This document shows positions 1 through 8,857 of a DNA stretch of 64,000 bases, piece by piece (position 1 is the stretch's first letter; every line of letters starts with the position of its first letter). The stretch covers positions 411,019-475,018 of the forward strand of contig NZ_JAAMPJ010000006.1 in assembly GCF_011067745.1 (NCBI RefSeq), read 5' to 3'. The notes under the pieces were generated by a model. That model did not search any database. It saw nothing but the letters and a program-made list of their open reading frames with translations, and was not told the origin of the DNA. The position numbers were made by a program, and so were the translations under genes. The DNA is from Lentzea alba. GTDB taxonomy: Bacteria; Actinomycetota; Actinomycetes; Mycobacteriales; Pseudonocardiaceae.

Positions 1-34
1 TTCAAGTAGTTGCCCTGAGCTGCCGGAGGTCGCC

Positions 35-358
35 GTGTTGTACCTGTATCTCGCTGCGGCGATCGTGGGTGAAATCGCCGCCACCGTGTCGTTGAAGCTG
101 TCCGAGGGATTCAGCAGACTGTGGCCGTCAGTCGTGGTCGTCGTCGGTTACGCCATCGCCTTCACGGCCCTTTCGCGCGCGTTGAAGTTGGGTATGCCCG
201 TAGGCGTCGCATACGCCGTGTGGTCAGCTGTCGGTGTTGCAGCCGTTGCGATCATCGGCTGGAAGTTCCTCGGCGAGACCCTCAACCCCACGATGGTCAT
301 CGGGCTGGCCCTGATCATCGGAGGCGTGGTGACGCTCGAACTCGGGAGGACGCACTGA
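35..358 (+). CDS. Small multidrug resistance (SMR/EmrE-type) efflux protein
   Basis: 107 residues, the usual length for the family, with four hydrophobic helices filling almost the whole chain. The conserved membrane Glu of helix 1 is visible in IVGEIAATVSLKLSEGF, followed by the SMR-type YAIAF and VGVAYAVWSAVG segments. SMR dimers exchange protons for cationic or hydrophobic compounds across the cytoplasmic membrane. The GTG start at 35 has a GGAGG box at 25-29, 5 nt upstream. The stop overlaps the probable CTG start of the next gene, a TetR regulator, so pump and regulator look co-transcribed. Substrate cannot be read from sequence. The family call is firm. Confidence 0.9.
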   Translation: MLYLYLAAAIVGEIAATVSLKLSEGFSRLWPSVVVVVGYAIAFTALSRALKLGMPVGVAYAVWSAVGVAAVAIIGWKFLGETLNPTMVIGLALIIGGVVTLELGRTH

Positions 359-945
359 CCACAGTCGCAGACAGTCCGAAGATCGACGGCCGCCGGGCGC
401 GTGGCGAGAAGAAGCGCCAGGCCATCGTCGAGGCCACCCTGCGCGTGATCGAACGCGACGGCATCGCCGGTGTGACGCACCGCAGCGTGGCCCGCGAAGC
501 AGGCGTGCCGACGACGGCGCCGACCTACTACTTCGCGTCGCTCGACGACCTGTTGATCGCGACGCTGCTGTGGTCCACCGAAGCGCTGTGCGACGAGATG
601 CTGAAGGTCGTCGCGAGTGGTGGCACCGCCCGTGCGATCGCCGCGAGCCTGGCCAAGGCCCTGAACGAGAACCGAGGCCGCACGCTCGCCGAGTACGAGC
701 TGTACCTGCTGGCCGGTCGGCGTCCCGAGCTGAAGGCGGCTGCGCGCCGGTGGCTCGACCTGGCCGTGGAGGCGGTCCGGCCGGCGGACCCGGTGGCGTT
801 CCGCGCGTTCCTCGCGGCCGTCGACGGGCTGCTGATCCAGGGCCTGATAGCCGATGTTGCTCCGAACGAGGAGGAGCTGGAGCCAATCGTGTCCTTCTTG
901 ATCTGCGGCCGCGACGATTTCCCGGCCGCGACGAGGGAACAATGA
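355..945 (+). CDS. TetR/AcrR-family regulator, probable CTG start
   Basis: 196 residues with an N-terminal TetR helix-turn-helix (about residues 15-65; GVTHRSVAREAGVPTTAPTY region, then YYFASLDDLLIATL). The C-terminal part is helical and ligand-binding in type. No ATG, GTG or TTG occurs in frame between the upstream efflux gene's body and the HTH; the first GTG falls inside the HTH. The only start with a ribosome site is CTG at 355, with GGGAGG at 344-349 five bases before it, and it overlaps the stop of the SMR gene. A regulator co-transcribed with a pump commonly controls that pump; here that is inference. The start choice is the uncertain part, not the family. Confidence 0.82.
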   Translation: MTTVADSPKIDGRRARGEKKRQAIVEATLRVIERDGIAGVTHRSVAREAGVPTTAPTYYFASLDDLLIATLLWSTEALCDEMLKVVASGGTARAIAASLAKALNENRGRTLAEYELYLLAGRRPELKAAARRWLDLAVEAVRPADPVAFRAFLAAVDGLLIQGLIADVAPNEEELEPIVSFLICGRDDFPAATREQ

Positions 946-949
946 GGTC

Positions 950-1504
950 ATGAAGTTCGCGCGAGAGGTGTCCGGCATCAGCCACGGGGTGAGCCTGGGG
1001 CTGCTGGCAGCGCTCTACGTGCGGGACGCCCTGGCCCTGTCGGTCGACGTCGAGCCGCACGTGCCGGGCCTGGAGCCCCCGCTGCCGGTGCAGGTGCCCG
1101 CGGGCGTCGACCGCGCCGCCGTGACCGCCGAGTGGCCGGGCTGGTGGGCCGACGCGCTGGACGCGTGCACGCGCGGAGCCGAGCCGCCCACGCCGGAGGA
1201 CGCCGAGGCGTTGCTGACCCGGCCGGCCAGCAGGGCCGCGGTGCTCGCGCTGAAGCCCGGCATCGAACAGCTGCACCGCGTGCAGAGCCCAGCGGCGTTG
1301 CCGATCGGCGACGTGCTGCGCGGCATCGAGTCGCGGATCGGCCGGTGGGCGCAGAGCGTGGAACTGCACATCGTCGAGGTGCCGGTCGACGGCCTGCTGT
1401 GGGAACGGATCGCGCCGGCCCACGTGCTCGCGTCGACGCGGTTCCTGAACGACCCCGCCCGCACCGCTCCGGCCCTGCGCGCGGTCCTCGAAGACCTGGT
1501 CTGA
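950..1504 (+). CDS. Conserved protein of unknown function
   Basis: 184 residues; I do not recognise a family. It is rich in Ala, Pro, Leu and Trp (PGWWADAL near residue 65), with no signal peptide, no clear membrane segment and no cysteine cluster. The ATG at 950 lies 4 nt after the stop of the TetR gene, and the regulator's last codons supply GAGG as a ribosome site, so it probably belongs to the same transcript. An intrinsic terminator follows at 1525-1554. Codon use is like its neighbours. No function is proposed. Confidence 0.7.
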   Translation: MKFAREVSGISHGVSLGLLAALYVRDALALSVDVEPHVPGLEPPLPVQVPAGVDRAAVTAEWPGWWADALDACTRGAEPPTPEDAEALLTRPASRAAVLALKPGIEQLHRVQSPAALPIGDVLRGIESRIGRWAQSVELHIVEVPVDGLLWERIAPAHVLASTRFLNDPARTAPALRAVLEDLV

Positions 1505-1524
1505 ATCTGTTCGACACAGGTAGG

Positions 1525-1554
1525 GACAACCCCACCCCGCCTTCGGGGGTTGTC
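1525..1554 (+). terminator. Intrinsic-type terminator hairpin after the SMR/TetR operon
   Basis: GACAACCCC (1525-1533) pairs perfectly with GGGGTTGTC (1546-1554) around a 12-base loop. It sits 20 bases after the stop of the unknown gene at 950-1504 and just before the promoter of the lipoprotein gene. There is no U tract, which is usual in high-GC actinobacteria. Confidence 0.75.
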
Positions 1555-1594
1555 TGCCGTGTAGCTGAGTGCCACCACCTCTACTTTTGTGCTC

Positions 1595-2437
1595 ATGATG
1601 AGGACGGCGCTGGTGGCATTGGTGGCGGGGGCGGTGCTCACAGTGCTGTCGTCCTGTGGCATTCGCATCATGAAGTACGAGTTCGAGGACGACAACGTCG
1701 TCTCGGAAAAGGTCACGTCGGTGAAGGTGCGTGGCGAAGACGGCTCGGGGAACGTGTCGATCCGGTACCAGCAGGGGCTTACCGAGACGAAGATCCACCG
1801 CAAGGTCGAGCACGCGAGGGACAACAAGCCTTCGGGCATCGCGCACCGCGTCGAGGGCAGCACGCTGGTGCTGGACGGCTGCGGCAGGGACTGCGAGATC
1901 AACTACGACGTCGTGGTCCCGTCCGCGGACATCTCGGTGATCGGTGACACCGGTTCGGGAGACGTGACCGTGGAGGGGCTGGCCTCCGTCGACTTCCGGA
2001 CCGGCTCCGGCAGGATCACCACCCGCGACATCTCCGGGGACGTCAAGGCGAAGGCCGGATCCGGTGACTTCACCGCCACCAGGGTCAACGGCGCCGTGAC
2101 CGCCGACCTGGGCTCCGGCCGCATCCAGCTCGACTCGGTGAAGGGCAAAGTGCTGGTCAGCACCGACTCCGGTGACATCGACGGCACCGCGCTGGAGAAC
2201 GAGGTGACCGCGGACGCCGGCTCCGGCCGGATCGAGCTGGCCCTGACCGCGGCCAAGTCGGTGCGGGTCGACACCGGCTCCGGCGACGTCAAGGTGAAGG
2301 TGCCAGGAGGTCCGTACAAGGTCAGCGGGTCGTCGAGCGGCGATGAACGCAGGATCAACGTGCCGACGGATCCGAACGCGACGCTGGAGCTCAAGGTCAC
2401 CACCGGCTCGGGACGGGTGGACGTGCTCGGGGTCTGA
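1595..2437 (+). CDS. DUF4097-type beta-repeat lipoprotein
   Basis: 280 residues from ATG 1595. The first 20 residues are a lipoprotein signal ending in VLSSC (Cys21). The mature part is a string of short repeats of GSGDV/GSGRI type, such as TGSGDVTVEGL and TGSGRITTRDI, about every 20 residues; this is the DUF4097 beta-helix pattern. It should sit on the outer face of the membrane. There is no ribosome site, but TACTTT at 1582-1587 lies 7 nt before ATG 1595, so a leaderless transcript is likely. GTG 1589 and ATG 1598 are other possible starts. Role unknown; family members have been called putative adhesins. Confidence 0.8.
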   Translation: MMRTALVALVAGAVLTVLSSCGIRIMKYEFEDDNVVSEKVTSVKVRGEDGSGNVSIRYQQGLTETKIHRKVEHARDNKPSGIAHRVEGSTLVLDGCGRDCEINYDVVVPSADISVIGDTGSGDVTVEGLASVDFRTGSGRITTRDISGDVKAKAGSGDFTATRVNGAVTADLGSGRIQLDSVKGKVLVSTDSGDIDGTALENEVTADAGSGRIELALTAAKSVRVDTGSGDVKVKVPGGPYKVSGSSSGDERRINVPTDPNATLELKVTTGSGRVDVLGV

Positions 2438-2539
2438 GTTCGATCGGGGGATGTGTTGAGGGCCACTCCACAAGGGGTGGCCCTCGGCGCGTTGTGAGGG
2501 AACAACCAGATCTTCTCGGCCGTTGGGTCAGTCAGAAAG

Positions 2540-2599
2540 CTTGAGTCGGTTAGGCTCAAGGTTGGGTGGGATGGCAAACTTGAGCCAGCATCGCTCAAC
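2540..2599 (+). promoter_or_regulatory. Two HAIR operators (HspR sites) in the dnaK promoter
   Basis: Two copies of the HspR inverted repeat lie upstream of dnaK: CTTGAGT-N7-GCTCAAG at 2540-2560 and CTTGAGC-N7-GCTCAAC at 2579-2599. They match the known HAIR consensus CTTGAGT-N7-ACTCAAG closely. The hspR gene is the last gene of this operon, so the arrangement fits the documented HspR autorepression circuit of actinobacteria. Confidence 0.93.
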
Positions 2600-2622
2600 A
2601 AGTACTAGCGGAAGGAACTCCA

Positions 2623-4487
<1,865 letters not shown>

Positions 4488-4491
<4 letters not shown>

Positions 4492-5129
4492 CCGAGCCGA
4501 GGCACGCAGCCCCTGACGAGGAGCAGCCTCAGGTGGTCGTGAACGACCGGCGCCGGATCGACCCCGAAACGGGTGAGGTCCGGCCGCCGGCCCACACTGC
4601 CGAGGGAAGCCCGGAAGAAGGCACTGCTCCGGCCGACGAGCCCCTGGTCGCTGAGGTCGTCGACGAGGTGGCCGCCGAGCTGAAGACCCAGCTCGACGAG
4701 CGCACCGCCGACCTCCAGCGGCTCACCGCCGAGTACGCGAACTACCGCAAGCGGGTGGAACGCGACCGGGAATCGGTGATCAACAACGCGAAGGCGTCCG
4801 TGGCCGGCGAGCTGCTCTCGGTGCTGGACGACGTCGAACGGGCCGCCGCGCACGGCGACCTGACCGGCGCGTTCAAGGCCGTGGCGGACAAGCTCGTCTC
4901 CACGTTGGCCAAGACCGGCCTGGAGCCGTTCGCGCACGAGGGCGAGGCGTTCGACCCGTCGGTGCACGAGGCCGTGCAGCACAGCACGTCCCCGGACGTC
5001 GACGGACCGACGGTCACCGCCGTCCTGCGCCGCGGCTACCGGTTCGGCGAGAAGCTCGTCCGGCCCGCGCTCGTCGCGGTGACCGACCACGAGCCCGCGC
5101 CGGCGGCACCGCAGGCCGAAGAGAGCTAG
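4488..5129 (+). CDS. grpE: DnaK nucleotide-exchange factor GrpE
   Basis: 213 residues. An acidic, disordered first third is followed by a long helix (about 60-115, with [17 protein letters not shown]) and the C-terminal beta domain with the family motif [20 protein letters not shown]. GrpE opens the DnaK nucleotide pocket for ADP release. GTG 4488 overlaps the dnaK stop by four bases (GTGA), implying translational coupling. A 183-bp gap holding a strong hairpin separates it from dnaJ. The identification is secure from both motif and operon position. Confidence 0.96.
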
Positions 5130-5187
5130 CGCCGTGGCCGCCGGTCTTCACCGCGTCTTTCGGCGCTCAGCAGGGTGGCTCGGGGCA

Positions 5188-5233
5188 CCGGCCCCGCGCC
5201 CCCATGCGGTCCAGCATGAGGACGCGGGGCCGG
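5188..5233 (+). other. Nested stem-loop between grpE and dnaJ
   Basis: CCGGCCCCGCG (5188-5198) pairs perfectly with CGCGGGGCCGG (5223-5233). Within the loop CATGC (5203-5207) pairs with GCATG (5214-5218). It lies midway in the only sizeable gap of the chaperone operon. It could be a partial terminator, a processing site or an mRNA-stabilising hairpin that lowers dnaJ-hspR relative to dnaK-grpE. The structure is seen; the role is inference. Confidence 0.65.
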
Positions 5234-5312
5234 CACCGCGATCCACCCGTCTGACCGGCGAAATACGAGGCAAAGCCCGACGGCCACGGCACTGGAAAGG
5301 AGGAGACGTCCG

Positions 5313-6473
5313 GTGAGTGCTAGGGACTGGATCGAAAAGGACTTCTACCGCGAACTGGGTGTCTCCTCCGACGCGTCGGCGGATGAGATCAAGAAGTCGT
5401 ACCGCAAGCTCGCCCGCGAGCTGCACCCCGACGCGAACCCCGGTGACGCCAAGGCCGAGGCCCGCTTCAAGGCGGTGTCCGAGGCCTACGGCGTGCTGTC
5501 GGACCCGGCCAAGCGCAAGCAGTACGACGAGGCCCGCCGCCTGTTCGCGGGCGGCGGTGGCTTCCCCGGCGGGTTCGGCGGTGGCGCCGGCGGCTTCGAC
5601 GTCAACGACCTGTTCGGCCGGGCCGCCCAGGGCACCGGTGGCGGCGGCCTGGGCGACCTGCTCGGCGGCCTGTTCAACCGGCGCGGCGGTTCGGCCGGCT
5701 CGGCCACGCGACCGCGCCGTGGCGAGGACGTCGAGACCGACGTCCGCATCGACTTCACCGAGGCGGTGAGGGGAGCGACGGTGCCGCTGCGCCTGTCGTC
5801 CCCCGCCGCCTGCACGACGTGCGGCGGCTCGGGCGCCAAGCCGGGCACCACACCGCACGTCTGCGCCACCTGTTCGGGTTCCGGCCTGGTCACGCGGTCG
5901 CAGGGCGCGTTCGCGTTCAGCGAGCCGTGCCGCGACTGCCGCGGCACCGGCCGGATCATCGACGACCCGTGCCTCGAGTGCGGTGGCGACGGCGTCAGCA
6001 CCCGCACCCGCACGCTGACCGTGCGGATCCCGTCGGGCGTCGACGACGGCCAGCGGATTCGCCTTGCGGGACAAGGCGAACCAGGCCGCAACGGCGGCCC
6101 GTCCGGCGACCTGTTCGTGCGCGTGCACGTCAACCCGCACAGCGTGTTCGGCCGTCAGGGCAACGACCTGACGCTCTCGGCACCGATGACGTTCGCCGAG
6201 CTGGCTCTCGGCACGACGTTGACCGTGCCGACGCTGGACGGCAAGGTGACCTTGAAGGTGCCCGCCGGCACCGCCTCCGGGCGAGTGCTGCGGGCCAGGG
6301 GCAAGGGGATCACGAAGCGGGACGGGACCGCGGGCGATCTCCTGATCACCCTGGAGGTCACGGTGCCGAACAACATGTCGTCCGAGGCCCGCAAGGCCCT
6401 CGAGGCGTACGCGGACGTGACCAAGGACCACGACCCGCGCGGTGAACTGAACGCACTCCTTGAAGGGCGGTGA
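5313..6473 (+). CDS. dnaJ: Hsp40 co-chaperone DnaJ (type I, full length)
   Basis: 386 residues. J domain at about 8-75 with the HPD loop in LARELHPDANP. A Gly/Phe-rich region follows (GGGGFPGGFGGGAGGF). The zinc domain has four CxxCxGxG-type repeats (CTTCGGSG, CATCSGSG, CRDCRGTG, CLECGGDG), then the C-terminal substrate domain. It stimulates DnaK ATPase and delivers clients. GTG 5313 has an AAAGGAGG site upstream. Its stop overlaps the hspR GTG. This is the DnaJ1 type linked to hspR, as in mycobacteria and streptomycetes. Confidence 0.97.
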   Translation: MSARDWIEKDFYRELGVSSDASADEIKKSYRKLARELHPDANPGDAKAEARFKAVSEAYGVLSDPAKRKQYDEARRLFAGGGGFPGGFGGGAGGFDVNDLFGRAAQGTGGGGLGDLLGGLFNRRGGSAGSATRPRRGEDVETDVRIDFTEAVRGATVPLRLSSPAACTTCGGSGAKPGTTPHVCATCSGSGLVTRSQGAFAFSEPCRDCRGTGRIIDDPCLECGGDGVSTRTRTLTVRIPSGVDDGQRIRLAGQGEPGRNGGPSGDLFVRVHVNPHSVFGRQGNDLTLSAPMTFAELALGTTLTVPTLDGKVTLKVPAGTASGRVLRARGKGITKRDGTAGDLLITLEVTVPNNMSSEARKALEAYADVTKDHDPRGELNALLEGR

Positions 6474-6907
6474 GTTCGGTGGGTTTTCCCTTCCCTCCCG
6501 GGACTGATGAGGACACACCGTTCTTCGTGATCTCGGTGGCGGCCCAGCTGTCCGGGCTGCACGCCCAGACGCTGCGGTCCTACGACCGGATGGGCCTGGT
6601 TTCTCCCGGGCGCACCTCCGGTGGTGGGCGCCGGTACTCGATGCGCGACATCGTGCTGCTGCGCGAGGTTCAGCGTCTCTCGCAGGACGAGGGCGTGAAC
6701 CTCGCGGGCATAAAGCGGATCATCGACCTGGAGAACCAGGTCGACGCGCTGCGTCAGCGGGTCACCGAACTGACCCAGGAACTGGCGAACGCGTTGGCAG
6801 CAGCCGATTCCGCGGCCGCCGCGGTGCACGCCTCCTACCGGCGGGACCTGGTCCCGATCCGGCAGGAGACCGCGCTCGTGGTGTGGAAACCGAAGCCGCG
6901 CAAGTGA
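6470..6907 (+). CDS. hspR: Heat-shock repressor HspR (MerR-type)
   Basis: 145 residues. MerR winged helix at about 19-90: FFVISVAAQLSGLHAQTLRS then YDRMGLVSPGR and GGGRRYS. A helical stretch follows (NQVDALRQRVTELTQELANAL). It represses the dnaK operon through HAIR sites, using DnaK as co-repressor in characterised actinobacteria. HAIR sites occur here both at dnaK (2540-2599) and at clpB (14861-14881). GTG 6470 overlaps the dnaJ stop; GTG 6479 is an alternative start. Confidence 0.95.
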   Translation: MSSVGFPFPPGTDEDTPFFVISVAAQLSGLHAQTLRSYDRMGLVSPGRTSGGGRRYSMRDIVLLREVQRLSQDEGVNLAGIKRIIDLENQVDALRQRVTELTQELANALAAADSAAAAVHASYRRDLVPIRQETALVVWKPKPRK

Positions 6908-6969
6908 TCTTGTCGGACCCTCTGAGTACGTTGAGATGTAGGGGTTCCCGAGTTGGGGGTACCCCTGCG

Positions 6970-7298
6970 TCAGCGTGGCAGCGGCACATCGCGCCGTTCA
7001 GCGACGCTCTGCTGCGTGAGATGACTTCCGGCCTGTCGAGAAGTATTGGCTGAAGTCCGGGACGATCGGCGACGAGAACCTCGTGCGCTACCGCTTCCCG
7101 CATGATGGGCATCAGCGAGTTCAACGCGCTCTTCTGGCTCCGCCTGATGTTCGAGCCTTGCGCGAAGTGCGACTCGCATGAGCAAGCCCGGGCCTGGCTC
7201 ACGACAGGTCGGGTGCAGCCCTCGTCGAGGAGTGCACGGGCGACAACGCTCCCGGCGAACACCTCGCGGAGTGGTTGCGCGGGCGGGAAAGCCGCTGA
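6970..7298 (+). pseudogene. Possible decayed gene remnant
   Basis: The 390-bp gap after hspR holds no intact gene. On the plus strand a coding-like reading runs AWQRHIAPFSDALLREMTSGL up to about 7036. It then shifts frame into EKYWLKSGTIGDENLVRYRF and meets an in-frame TGA. It resumes as ALVEECTGDNAPGEHLAEWL and ends at 7298, two bases before the stop of the convergent epimerase gene. At least one frameshift and one stop are needed. I cannot name the ancestor. A weak hairpin (AGGGGT 6940-6945 / ACCCCT 6961-6966) precedes it and may end the chaperone transcript. Confidence 0.3.
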
Positions 7299-7299
7299 C

Positions 7300-8199
7300 T
7301 CACCGCGCTTCGAAGTAGAACCCGGCCTCCAGATCCGCGAGCAGGCCGGGTTCCTGCGGTTCCCAGCCCAGCAACGCCTTCGTGCGCGCACCGGACGTCG
7401 GTGCGTCGCGCGCGACCATGTTCGCGAGCGGACCGAAGTGCTCCTGGGCCCGTTCCAGCGGAACGCTTTCAACCGGCACGTTCAGCTGTCGTCCGATGGC
7501 CTCGGCGATCTCCCGCATGGTCACGGCTTCTTCGGCGACCGCGTGCAGCACCGAACCCGCGGGCGCCTTCTCCACGGCCAGCCGGTACAGCCGCGCCACG
7601 TCCAGCGTGTGAGTGGCGGACCAGCGGTTCGTGCCGTCGCCGGGATAGCCGGAAACACCTGTGGCGCGGGCGGCCCTGACCAGCAGCGGGATGAAACCGG
7701 CCCTGTCCAGTTCACTGTGGACGGTCGGTGGCAACACCGCGACCGCACCGCGCACGTCCTGCGCGTCGACGATCAGGTTTCGGGCGGTGCCGCGGCTGTG
7801 GTCGTCGGGCACCCGCTCCTCCTCCGTGGCGGTGCGGCCCAGGCCGGAGTACGACAGCGTGCCACCGGTGCCGACGAGCGCCTTGCCGGTGCCGGAGAGT
7901 TCGTCGAGGAACGCGCCGACCACCGCGAGATCGGCGTCGGACGCGCCCTGGTAGTTCCCCGCGAACATCTCATCGTGCTTGAACGCCAGGTGGATCACGG
8001 CGTCCGCCTCGGCCGCGCCCTTGCGCAGCCCGTCCAGGTCGTCGAGATCGCCGAGTCTGACCGCGGCGCCCTGGGAGTCGAGCTTCGCGGCTGAGGCGTC
8101 CGAGCGGGCCAGCCCGACGACCTGGTGGCCCGCGCGCAGCAGTTCCGGGACCAGGGCCGAGCCGACGTGGCCGCTGGCGCCCGTGACGAAGACCTTCAT
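7300..8199 (-). CDS. NAD(P)-dependent epimerase/dehydratase (extended SDR-like)
   Basis: 299 residues. Rossmann start MKVFVTGASGHVGSALV, acidic/hydrophobic second strand, and LGDLDDLDGL at the end of the third strand. It resembles the WcaG-like NAD-dependent epimerase group that often acts on small carbonyl substrates. ATG 8199 has TTGAGGAGTGAC as ribosome site. It is transcribed divergently from a TetR gene, and both promoters lie in an 82-bp gap filled by a 24-bp perfect inverted repeat. That gives a regulator-enzyme pair controlled by a shared operator. Substrate unknown. Confidence 0.85.
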   Translation of the reverse strand: MKVFVTGASGHVGSALVPELLRAGHQVVGLARSDASAAKLDSQGAAVRLGDLDDLDGLRKGAAEADAVIHLAFKHDEMFAGNYQGASDADLAVVGAFLDELSGTGKALVGTGGTLSYSGLGRTATEEERVPDDHSRGTARNLIVDAQDVRGAVAVLPPTVHSELDRAGFIPLLVRAARATGVSGYPGDGTNRWSATHTLDVARLYRLAVEKAPAGSVLHAVAEEAVTMREIAEAIGRQLNVPVESVPLERAQEHFGPLANMVARDAPTSGARTKALLGWEPQEPGLLADLEAGFYFEAR

Positions 8200-8209
8200 G
8201 TCACTCCTC

Positions 8210-8269
8210 AAGTGATGGGACTTGGTCTCATCAACCGTAGCAGAGTGATGAGACCAAGTCCCATCACTT
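8210..8269. promoter_or_regulatory. Double palindromic operator between epimerase and TetR genes
   Basis: A perfect 24-bp inverted repeat has arms 8210-8233 and 8246-8269 with a 12-bp spacer. Each arm is itself a near-perfect palindrome of form TGATGrGAC-nnn-GTCyCATCA, so two complete TetR-type operators lie in mirror orientation. The right arm overlaps the TATGAT -10 box (8269-8274) of the TetR gene; the left arm covers the region just upstream of the epimerase ribosome site. Repression of both genes by the TetR protein is the natural inference. Confidence 0.9.
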
Positions 8270-8281
8270 ATGATGTGAGCC

Positions 8282-8857
8282 ATGGGTCGATGGGAACCGG
8301 ACGCGCGGGATCGGTTGGTGCGCGCCGCACTCGACCTGTTCGACGAGCAGGGCTACGAGAACACGGCGGTCGCGCAGATCGCCGAACGCGCGGGGCTCAC
8401 GAAGAGCACGTACTTCCGGCACTTCCGCGACAAGCGCGAGGTGTTGTTCGGCGGTCAGGACGAGCTGGTCGAGCTGCTCGTCGCAGGGATCGCCGGAACG
8501 CCCGAGTCCGCAGGACCGCTGGCGGCGGTCGAGGGGGCGCTCGTGGCGATCGCTGTCACGTTCACCGAGGAGCGCCGGGCGAACGGGCCGCGGCGGCTCG
8601 CGGTGATCGCGGCCAACGACGAGCTGCGCGAACGCGACGCGATGAAGATGGCCGGATTTTCCAGCGTGATGCAGGAGGCGCTGCGGCGGCGCGGGGTACC
8701 GGAGCTCGACGCGGCCGTTGCCGTCGAACTGGGCGTGGTGGCGCTCCGGGTCGCTTACGGTCGCTGGCTGGAGGCCGGCGGGGACTTCGCGGAAGTCGCC
8801 CGCCGGGCACTCGATGAAGTTCGGATCGTGGCTGCCGCGCTAGAGGGTGCTGAGTAG
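8282..8857 (+). CDS. TetR-family regulator, divergent to epimerase
   Basis: 191 residues. HTH at about 10-55 (NTAVAQIAERAGLTKSTYFRHF, then RDKREVLFGG). Helical ligand domain after residue 60. A consensus -10 box TATGAT at 8269-8274 sits 7 nt before ATG 8282 and there is no ribosome site, so translation is probably leaderless. The 24-bp inverted repeat overlapping this promoter suggests autoregulation together with control of the epimerase gene. Its 3' end overlaps glyA, convergent, by 18 bp. Confidence 0.9.
   Translation: MGRWEPDARDRLVRAALDLFDEQGYENTAVAQIAERAGLTKSTYFRHFRDKREVLFGGQDELVELLVAGIAGTPESAGPLAAVEGALVAIAVTFTEERRANGPRRLAVIAANDELRERDAMKMAGFSSVMQEALRRRGVPELDAAVAVELGVVALRVAYGRWLEAGGDFAEVARRALDEVRIVAAALEGAE

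Noticed and set aside
224-2473. 749-codon open frame on the minus strand opposite the SMR/TetR/lipoprotein genes
   Set aside because: High-GC antisense frame; His/Arg/Gly-rich translation without domains, opposite well-supported genes.
6940-6966. AGGGGT/ACCCCT hairpin as terminator of the chaperone operon
   Set aside because: Only 6 bp with a 15-base loop and no other support; mentioned but not called.
7102-8094. 330-codon plus-strand frame over the epimerase gene
   Set aside because: Opposite a gene with Rossmann motif and ribosome site; only its first part overlaps the possible gene remnant.
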